Below the pieces are notes generated by a model, which was given only the letters and a program-made list of their open reading frames with translations, made no database searches and was not told the DNA's origin. A stretch of DNA of 47,097 nucleotides from Lachnospiraceae bacterium (GTDB lineage: Bacteria > Bacillota > Clostridia > Lachnospirales > Lachnospiraceae), in NCBI GenBank assembly GCA_017397645.1, contig JAFQIE010000045.1, positions 1 to 47,097 on the forward strand. The letters are read 5' to 3'. The translations under genes were made by a program, and so were the position numbers. This document shows, piece by piece, positions 1 through 5,879 of this stretch. Position 1 is the first letter of the stretch. Every line of letters starts with the position of its first letter.

Positions 1-2
1 AT

Positions 3-149
3 GGTTATGGTTATGGTTATGGCTATGGTAGCTATGCAAGACGCTATGGCAAAAAGTACAGTTATGGTAATAAATATATGTATGGCGATCAATATGCATA
101 TGGTCCTTATGGTAATCCCTATGCGGCAAATGGTGACAGAGAAGGATAA
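3..149 (+). CDS. C-terminal tail of a probable BY-type tyrosine kinase (partial)
   Basis: Only the last 48 codons are in the window; the 5' part lies to the left. The reading frame that ends in TAA at 147-149 is extremely Tyr/Gly rich: alternating Gly-Tyr pairs at the start, then Tyr every three to six residues, with Arg, Lys and Asn between. A C-terminal cluster of tyrosines is the hallmark of bacterial tyrosine autokinases of the CpsD/Wzc class, where it is the autophosphorylation site. The next gene carries an LCP domain, which fits the end of an exopolysaccharide or capsule locus. The kinase domain itself is not visible, so the assignment is inference. A Gly/Tyr-rich spore-coat or surface protein would be the main alternative. 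Confidence 0.5.
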   Translation, partial: GYGYGYGYGSYARRYGKKYSYGNKYMYGDQYAYGPYGNPYAANGDREG

Positions 150-172
150 CCTTTTATTGATGAGGTGTAGTT

Positions 173-1831
173 TTGGGAAGTCTTTATAAATTAGTCAAAG
201 GAATAAATACCATTTCGGTGGCCCTAGAAAATATACCGGAGTACTTCTATGCAATCATTTTAGCCTTTGCGGTGATGATACTTTTGATGTACTATGTAGT
301 GCTTCCTAATTGTAGTCTTTCTGAATGCTCTAAGGTAAAATATCGCTCCTATATCGGCTGGCTACTGCTGGTCTTATGTTTGGGAATCGTTCTATTGATT
401 ACTGTGGTTACCAGAGAGCCCAGTGGTTCCTATGAAGTGCAGTTAAAGCCTTTAAGTGGCATTTTAAATTTTTCTCATATTAATAGTGAAATTGTCAGGG
501 ATGTATTGAATTTATTGTTATTTGCACCGGTAGGTATGATTCTTTATCACCGACTGAAAGGAAGGCATGCGGTCCTTCGTGCTGTGATAATGTCCTTCTT
601 GTATAGTCTCGTGATTGAAGTGGTGCAGCTGGTATTTCAATTAGGACTGTTTGATGTGGATGATTTGATTTTCAACACATTAGGCGGATATTTTGGATTC
701 CTATCTATCGGACTTTGGATGAAACTTATGTCCAAAGAAGGATGGAAGAAGACCACGCTCAAGGTACTTGCGTCTATTTCTTGTGTGGTATTAGGCTGTT
801 GCCTTTGTTTATTCGGAGTCTATCATTTCCTGCGTGTCAAAGGTATGGAAACCAGCCAAATCAATATCAGTAACATAGAGAGTTTCCTGCCGCAAAAAGA
901 AGATGTGGATGAGTCTAAAAGAGAAAAACTGGTGGAGGAGTTACGCAACGATCCGTCCATCATATGGTATGGTGGGAAACCGTACCGATATAATGAGAAT
1001 CTGACCACCATTCTCGCAATGGGTATTGACCAAAGAAGTAAGCATATTGAACAAAAATACGGCGTTTCCGGTGAAAGCGGACAGGCAGACACCATCTTTC
1101 TGATTGTCATGGACACGAAGAAAGACAAGATGAAGATGATTAGTATCTCCCGGGATACCATGTGCCCTGTCAAAACTTTTGATTATAAGGGGAATTACAT
1201 AGGTGATTCTAAGAATCATCTTGGTCTTGCCTATGCTTTTGGAGATGGCAAACACCAAAGCTGCCAATATATGGTGGATACGGTGTCCAACCTGTTTTAT
1301 GGTATTCCTATCCATTCCTATCTGGCGTTGAATATGGAAGCCATTATCAAAATTAACGACGCCATCGGCGGTGTTACCGTTACGGTACCGGAAGATCTGA
1401 CGGCTGTGGACAAGACATTTGAAAAAGGGGCAACTGTGAATTTAAAAGGACGCCCCGCACTGTTGTTTATCAAATGGCGGAATACTTGGATAAATCACAG
1501 TAATGAGCAACGTATGGAACGTCAGCGCATCTATATCAAAAGTTTCATGAAACAGGCTTTGGATGCGATAAAGAAGGATTTGAGGTTGCCTGTTCAGATT
1601 TATAATAGTTTAGAGGACGAAATGGTCACCAGCATCACCTTGGAACAGGTGACCCATTATGCCACCAAGGTATTGTCCATGCAGGTGGAAAAGGCAAATA
1701 TCGTCAGCCTGAAAGGGCAGGCAAAGGTCGGCACCGTCTACGATGAGTTCTACGTGGACGAAGACGCGCTATATGAATTAATCATCAATACTTTCTATGT
1801 GGAAGTGCCGTTAGGAGAAGAAAACGAATGA
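173..1831 (+). CDS. VanZ-like membrane domain fused to LCP (LytR-CpsA-Psr) domain
   Basis: A 552-residue membrane protein. Residues about 22-220 hold several hydrophobic helices with a VanZ-like core (the DVLNLLLFAPVG segment near residue 110 and the VDDLIFNTLGG segment near 163). The last helix is near 198-220. The remainder is extracellular and contains an LCP domain at about 280-500: MGID at 283, SISRDT at 324-329 with the conserved Arg327-Asp328, the AIGGV segment near 398, and the Arg-rich RMERQR motif at 447-452. LCP enzymes transfer undecaprenyl-linked glycopolymers to peptidoglycan; VanZ-like domains are membrane proteins of poorly defined role. The start is TTG with GAGGTG five bases upstream; no in-frame ATG is better placed. 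It overlaps the next gene by four bases (ATGA). LCP assignment is strong, VanZ good. Confidence 0.85.
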   Translation: MGSLYKLVKGINTISVALENIPEYFYAIILAFAVMILLMYYVVLPNCSLSECSKVKYRSYIGWLLLVLCLGIVLLITVVTREPSGSYEVQLKPLSGILNFSHINSEIVRDVLNLLLFAPVGMILYHRLKGRHAVLRAVIMSFLYSLVIEVVQLVFQLGLFDVDDLIFNTLGGYFGFLSIGLWMKLMSKEGWKKTTLKVLASISCVVLGCCLCLFGVYHFLRVKGMETSQINISNIESFLPQKEDVDESKREKLVEELRNDPSIIWYGGKPYRYNENLTTILAMGIDQRSKHIEQKYGVSGESGQADTIFLIVMDTKKDKMKMISISRDTMCPVKTFDYKGNYIGDSKNHLGLAYAFGDGKHQSCQYMVDTVSNLFYGIPIHSYLALNMEAIIKINDAIGGVTVTVPEDLTAVDKTFEKGATVNLKGRPALLFIKWRNTWINHSNEQRMERQRIYIKSFMKQALDAIKKDLRLPVQIYNSLEDEMVTSITLEQVTHYATKVLSMQVEKANIVSLKGQAKVGTVYDEFYVDEDALYELIINTFYVEVPLGEENE

Positions 1832-2550
1832 AAAAAGTCGTAATTCTTTTGATTATTGCGATTCTGTTGGGTGGAGTCGGTGTGCTTTGGTGGATGCTGC
1901 AAGGTACTGCGGAGCCCAAGGAACTGACCAGAGAAGCGTACACGTTGCAAGAGGAAGGTGCTTTAGAGGGGCAGTTGGATTTTGCGGCATTGCAGGAAGT
2001 GAATCCTGATATTTATGCCTGGATTCACATTCCCGGTACAGGTATTGATGCGCCCGTCGTACAGCATCCGGAGGACAATGGGTATTATCTTACCCATGGC
2101 CCGAGGAGGGAAGAGAATTCCTATGATGCTATTTTTACCGAGAACTATAATGATAAAAAATTCGAGGATTACATCACTGGGATTTACGGCAATAGTTCCG
2201 AAGAGGGCGTAGCATTCTATGACCTATATAGGTACACAGACAAAAAGTTTATGGAAGAAAACCCGTATCTTTATATTTATCTGCCGGATTGTGTGTTGGA
2301 ATACAGGATTTTCGCGGCATATGTAGGCGACAATTCCCATGTGGTCTTAAATTATGAAAAGGGCGCAGACGAAATGGCGCGGGAAGTGTATTTAGACAGT
2401 ATTATGGAACCCAGATCTATGGATGCAATTATTGACAGAAATACATCCGTGGATTACAATAGTAAAGTGCTTACACTAACAACGAATCATAAATTAGGAA
2501 ATAATTTTCGATTTTTAGTGCAAGCATATCTTGAACAAATTAAAAAATAG
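1828..2550 (+). CDS. Class B sortase homologue with catalytic His and Cys replaced (pseudo-sortase)
   Basis: A 240-residue protein with an N-terminal membrane anchor (about 4-25) followed by a sortase B fold: NPDIYAWIHIPGTGIDAPVVQ near 63-83, then SYDAIF, the YG motif and the terminal beta strands. In active SrtB the motif is YGHN with catalytic His and TLxTC with catalytic Cys. Here they read YGNS (Asn122) and LTLTTN (Asn220), while the downstream Arg is kept (Arg228 in NNFRFLVQA). Transpeptidation through a Cys thioester is therefore not expected. The frame is intact with an otherwise conserved fold, so it may act as a binding or structural protein. It is translationally coupled to the VanZ-LCP gene. 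A promoter for the next gene lies over its 3' end. Confidence 0.85.
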   Translation: MKKVVILLIIAILLGGVGVLWWMLQGTAEPKELTREAYTLQEEGALEGQLDFAALQEVNPDIYAWIHIPGTGIDAPVVQHPEDNGYYLTHGPRREENSYDAIFTENYNDKKFEDYITGIYGNSSEEGVAFYDLYRYTDKKFMEENPYLYIYLPDCVLEYRIFAAYVGDNSHVVLNYEKGADEMAREVYLDSIMEPRSMDAIIDRNTSVDYNSKVLTLTTNHKLGNNFRFLVQAYLEQIKK

Positions 2551-2559
2551 GTGTATAAT
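2531..2559 (+). promoter_or_regulatory. SigA-type promoter of the secreted Ser/Glu-repeat protein gene
   Basis: The -35 TTGAAC (2531-2536) and -10 TATAAT (2554-2559) are separated by 17 bases. The -35 lies inside the last codons of the pseudo-sortase gene. The start point would be near 2566, giving a leader of about 49 bases with AGGAGG at 2599-2604. Confidence 0.6.
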
Positions 2560-2614
2560 AATATAAATTGACTTATAATTAAGCACCAAAGTTTTCCAGG
2601 AGGAATGAAAAGTA

Positions 2615-3538
2615 ATGAAAAAATCAATCGTAACGACACTGATAACTACAGTACTTGTGTTGGCTATGACCATTACCACTTATGCGGCCGGTTCCATCGT
2701 TGGTTCCATGGATATGCCGAATGCCAGCGTAGAAGGTACCGGTGTGAGCATTTTTTTGGTAGATGCCACCACCGTAACATATCCTACAGAGATACAGGAT
2801 ACTGTGAATGCAATTAATGCAGCGACACCTGAGCAGAGCCTGCATGATGTATTGGATGCCATTGTGCCCGAAGAAATCGAGCAGTTCGATAACAATCAGA
2901 TGATTAGCGCCGGAGTGAACCTGGCAGGTTGGAAGTTCCTGTCTCCCGTAATGGATTTGCAGATTACAGGTACTACTCCTTCCTTTGACAATCCGGTTAG
3001 AGTAACCTTTGTAGCAAACAACGTTACCAAGCAGATTAACGTAGACGTACTTCACTACTGCTCAGAGCATGGTTGGGAGATTATCACCGGTGAGAAGGTA
3101 AGCGATAATCAGATCGCAGCTTATTTCCATTCTGCATCTCCTGTAGTTCTTCTTTACAGAGAAGCTAAGAAGCCTTCCTATAACGGCGGTTGGAATTCAC
3201 CTGTATTTTATCCCACAGCAACTCCTGTAGCAACAGCACTTCCTACAGCAGCTCCTGTTGTAGCACCTGTTGAAAAGGATGATGTAGAAGAATCTGATGT
3301 ATATGAGGAGTCTGTAGTAGAGTCCAGTGAAGAGTCCATCGTTGAGTCTTCCGAAGAATCTGTAGTAGAGTCCAGCGAAGAATCCGTTGTTGATTCCAGT
3401 GAAGAATCAGGCGTACCTGCAGGTGCAGAGGCAGAAGGAAGTGGTTCCGTATTGCCCATCGTACTTATCGCGGCTGTATTGGTAGCAATCGGTATCTTCT
3501 TGATTATCTTCTTGAAGAAAAAGAAGGATGAGGAATAA
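2615..3538 (+). CDS. Secreted, membrane-anchored protein with Ser/Glu octapeptide repeats
   Basis: A 307-residue exported protein of unknown function. It has a Sec signal peptide (residues 1-24, cut after TYA), a globular region at about 25-190, a Pro/Thr/Ala linker around 195-222, and an acidic Ser/Glu repeat of four octapeptides at 234-265. A C-terminal transmembrane helix (about 275-300) is followed by KKKKDEE. This is a type I topology with a stalk that lifts the globular part off the membrane. There is no LPXTG motif before the helix, so it is probably retained by the membrane rather than by sortase. The start is fixed by AGGAGG ten bases upstream. It follows the pseudo-sortase gene but has its own promoter and terminator. 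Confidence 0.8.
   Translation: MKKSIVTTLITTVLVLAMTITTYAAGSIVGSMDMPNASVEGTGVSIFLVDATTVTYPTEIQDTVNAINAATPEQSLHDVLDAIVPEEIEQFDNNQMISAGVNLAGWKFLSPVMDLQITGTTPSFDNPVRVTFVANNVTKQINVDVLHYCSEHGWEIITGEKVSDNQIAAYFHSASPVVLLYREAKKPSYNGGWNSPVFYPTATPVATALPTAAPVVAPVEKDDVEESDVYEESVVESSEESIVESSEESVVESSEESVVDSSEESGVPAGAEAEGSGSVLPIVLIAAVLVAIGIFLIIFLKKKKDEE
3314..3409 (+). repeat. Four 24-bp tandem repeats encoding (V/I)V(E/D)SSEES
   Basis: Four consecutive in-frame 24-base units encode near-identical octapeptides. Synonymous differences between units show that the amino-acid pattern has been kept rather than only recently copied. Confidence 0.9.
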
Positions 3539-3585
3539 TATTCGAATCTGATATAGAAATCAGATGATATTAACCCATTGATATT

Positions 3586-3629
3586 AAGGCGTTATTTGAT
3601 GCACGAGGTGTGTCGGATGACGCCTTTTT
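3586..3629 (+). terminator. Intrinsic terminator after the Ser/Glu-repeat protein gene
   Basis: AAGGCGTTA at 3586-3594 pairs with TGACGCCTT at 3618-3626 (one G-T pair) across a 23-base loop, followed by a run of T at 3625-3629. Confidence 0.65.
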
Positions 3630-3696
3630 CATAAATAAATGCAAATGAAATTTATATAAAATATAAGGTTGCTTTATTTACTTCTCATCCTGTGAA

Positions 3697-3705
3697 TGGT
3701 AAAAT
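3697..3705 (+). promoter_or_regulatory. Extended -10 promoter candidate for the rhomboid-like gene
   Basis: TGG followed by TAAAAT forms a TGN-extended -10. No convincing -35 is visible (TTACTT lies 16 bases upstream). The start point would be about 40 bases before the ATG. Confidence 0.4.
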
Positions 3706-3746
3706 AGTACCAATATGAAACGATAATAGAGAGGTGAAATGCTCTG

Positions 3747-4610
3747 ATGAGTAAATTTGAAAAAAGATTTGGGAAATATGCGATACAAAACCTATCACTG
3801 ATGCTGATTATGTGTTATGTGGCAGGGTATATTATACAGTTTTTTAACGGCAGTTTCTTGTCCTATCTGACGTTGAACCCATATGCGATACTTCATGGTC
3901 AGGTGTGGCGATTATTCACTTGGGTTGTGGTTCCTCCGGATTCCCTCGGAATATTTACAATTATTTCATTGATGTTTTATTACAGTATTGGAACCACACT
4001 GGAGCGTACTTGGGGAACATACCGGTATAATGTCTATATTTTTTCGGGACTTTTGTTCACTGTATTAGGCGGCTTCCTATGGATGGGATTGGAGTTTTGG
4101 TTAAACTCTAATCAAATAGCATTGATGGGAGCAGGGAATCTATTTGCATATGGGGGATATTTTTTTAGTACTTATTATGTGAATATGTCCATTTTCCTGG
4201 CATTTGCAGCTACATTCCCGAACATGCAGGTGCTGTTGATGTTCTTTATCCCTTTGAGAGTGAAATGGTTGGGGATATTATATGGTGTGTTGCTTGGAAT
4301 CGAATTTCTGGACTGCGTCAAATCAGGCAATTTGATGGTGGGTATGGCAATCGCATCCTCGTTGCTCAATTTTGTGATTTTCTATCTTAACAGTAGGAAG
4401 CATTTGAGAATGAGTCCCAAGCAGATGAAGCGCCATGTACAGTTTAAACAGGAAGTGCGTAAGAGTACTCCTACGACCAGGCACAAATGTGCTATTTGCG
4501 GAAGGACGGAAAAGGATGATCCCAATTTAGAATTTCGTTTCTGCTCCAAATGCCATGGTAATTACGAGTATTGTTCAGAGCATTTATTTACACACACGCA
4601 TGTGCAATAG
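3747..4610 (+). CDS. Rhomboid-like membrane protein lacking protease residues, with C-terminal zinc ribbon
   Basis: A 287-residue polytopic membrane protein. The early part resembles rhomboids: a LNPYAILHGQVWRLFTWVV segment at 43-61 and a helix-loop reading SIGTTLERTWGTYRYN at 80-95, like the GxxxExxxGxxR part of the family. The catalytic GxSG serine motif and the partner His are absent; the equivalent region reads YVNMSIFLAFAATFP. After the last helix (about 200-214) comes a cytosolic tail with Cys248, Cys251, Cys266, Cys269, Cys276, His279, His283 and His285, spaced like a zinc-binding ribbon. It is therefore likely a non-proteolytic rhomboid relative that binds client proteins or nucleic acid. 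GAGGTG lies ten bases before the ATG. Confidence 0.7.
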   Translation: MSKFEKRFGKYAIQNLSLMLIMCYVAGYIIQFFNGSFLSYLTLNPYAILHGQVWRLFTWVVVPPDSLGIFTIISLMFYYSIGTTLERTWGTYRYNVYIFSGLLFTVLGGFLWMGLEFWLNSNQIALMGAGNLFAYGGYFFSTYYVNMSIFLAFAATFPNMQVLLMFFIPLRVKWLGILYGVLLGIEFLDCVKSGNLMVGMAIASSLLNFVIFYLNSRKHLRMSPKQMKRHVQFKQEVRKSTPTTRHKCAICGRTEKDDPNLEFRFCSKCHGNYEYCSEHLFTHTHVQ

Positions 4611-4651
4611 TGCGAAATTGGCGACAAATTGTTTTAAAGGTTGGGAGTTAT

Positions 4652-5416
4652 ATGAACAAGGAATTATTGTTTGCGCAAACATTAGAAAAGGTGCGGGCAC
4701 TGGCAAAAGAGCAGGGCAACTGTGTCAGTGAAGAACAAGTGCAGGAAGCATTTTCTGCGCTGGAATTAAATAATGAACAATTACAGATGGTCTATGACTA
4801 TCTGGTGAAGCATAAAGTGGGTATCGGTACCCCTGTGAATCCGGATGACTATTTGAGCACGGAGGAACGGGATTATCTGCAGGATTATCTCAATGAATTG
4901 GCGGAATTGCCCACTTATAGCGATGGGCAGATAGAGGCTTTTTCCATCGCGGCTATGGCCGGTGAGGCAGATGCACAGCAAAGATTATTGGAAGTATATT
5001 TGAAGGATGTTGTGGATGTGGCGAAGCTTTATGCCGGGCAGGGTGTATTCTTGGAGGACCTGATTGGTGAAGGGAATGTGGCGCTTACCATTGGCGTGTC
5101 TATGGTGGGTAGTTTAGAGAAACCCTCCGAAGTGGGAGGCATGTTGATGCAAATGGTGATGAATGCCATGGAGGATTGTATTCAGGAATATAACGATACA
5201 AAGTCCCAGGACGAAAAGGTGGCGGACAAGGTGAATCAGGTGGCGTTGAAGGCGAAGGAATTGGCGCAAAGTCTGCACCGTAAGGTGACCGTACAGGAAC
5301 TGCATGAAGAGACCGGCATGTCTGAAAAGCGTATTTTAGATGCGATACGAATGAGTGGTTTTCGGATGGAAGACATAGAGTTAGGGGAGACCAAAGATGG
5401 TGAAGACAACGTATGA
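4652..5416 (+). CDS. Sigma-70-derived protein lacking region 4
   Basis: A 254-residue protein that follows the sigma-70 plan in part. Residues 9-57 resemble region 1.1. Residues 66-112 resemble region 1.2 (YLNELAELPTYSDGQIEAF in place of the usual YLREIGRVPLLTAEEE). Residues 112-145 resemble regions 2.1-2.2 (VVDVAKLYAGQGVFLEDLIGEGNVAL cut short here: DLIGEGN at 136-142). Residues 190-236 resemble region 3 (LHRKVTVQELHEETGMSEKR). The aromatic and basic residues of regions 2.3-2.4, which read and melt the -10 element, are replaced by a Met/Glu-rich stretch (161-180), and region 4 is absent. It may bind core RNA polymerase without recognising promoters. The start is ATG with GGGAG upstream; it overlaps the next gene by 20 bases. 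Confidence 0.65.
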   Translation: MNKELLFAQTLEKVRALAKEQGNCVSEEQVQEAFSALELNNEQLQMVYDYLVKHKVGIGTPVNPDDYLSTEERDYLQDYLNELAELPTYSDGQIEAFSIAAMAGEADAQQRLLEVYLKDVVDVAKLYAGQGVFLEDLIGEGNVALTIGVSMVGSLEKPSEVGGMLMQMVMNAMEDCIQEYNDTKSQDEKVADKVNQVALKAKELAQSLHRKVTVQELHEETGMSEKRILDAIRMSGFRMEDIELGETKDGEDNV

Positions 5417-5849
5417 GGAATATAAATATGTCCTTCAGGATGTAAGCCGTATATATTTGGGTTGCAAGTATTCCTTTCAAGAATTGTTGAGTAACGATGA
5501 AATAAGTTTTAAGTTCCGTATGATTATAGAGAAATACATCTTGCAGGAAGTATTGGCAAATAACGATATTTCCAGAGAAGCATACTTGACGGAAGTGTCT
5601 TTGGAAAAGCATTTATGCGACTTGCAGGCAGAGGATTTTTTGGTACAGATATATAAGCAAATGAAGGCACGCATTAAAGTGAACGTGTTGGAAGAAAAAA
5701 AGAATCTGTTTGGAAGGATAAAAAAGCAGTATGTCACCAAAACTTTTACTATAGAGGACCTGGTGGGTCTTTCGGCGGAAGAAAAGGCCGTATGTGGGCT
5801 GGTGATACAGGAATTGTCTGTAAGTAAGTTGGCGTTAATGTCTTTATAG
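5397..5849 (+). CDS. Hypothetical protein coupled to the sigma-derived gene
   Basis: A 150-residue, probably cytosolic and mainly helical protein that I do not recognise. It is rich in Glu, Lys, Leu and Ile and has no signal peptide or membrane segment. The start lies 20 bases inside the preceding gene, after GGGGAGA, which implies translational coupling and a joint function. The C-terminal third (near 125-150) has a short helix-rich segment but no clear HTH or sigma region 4 signature, so it does not obviously supply the missing domain of its partner. Confidence 0.65.
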   Translation: MVKTTYEEYKYVLQDVSRIYLGCKYSFQELLSNDEISFKFRMIIEKYILQEVLANNDISREAYLTEVSLEKHLCDLQAEDFLVQIYKQMKARIKVNVLEEKKNLFGRIKKQYVTKTFTIEDLVGLSAEEKAVCGLVIQELSVSKLALMSL

Positions 5850-5879
5850 AATCATATTATTTGAAAGGTTCCGTATTTG

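Noticed and set aside
1-189. Frame +1 open reading frame of Met/Val repeats at the left edge
   Set aside because: It is a shadow of the Tyr/Gly repeat; the biologically sensible frame is the one ending at 149.
3314-3409. CRISPR-like or mobile repeat at the Ser/Glu octapeptides
   Set aside because: The units are contiguous, in frame and without spacers; they are coding tandem repeats.
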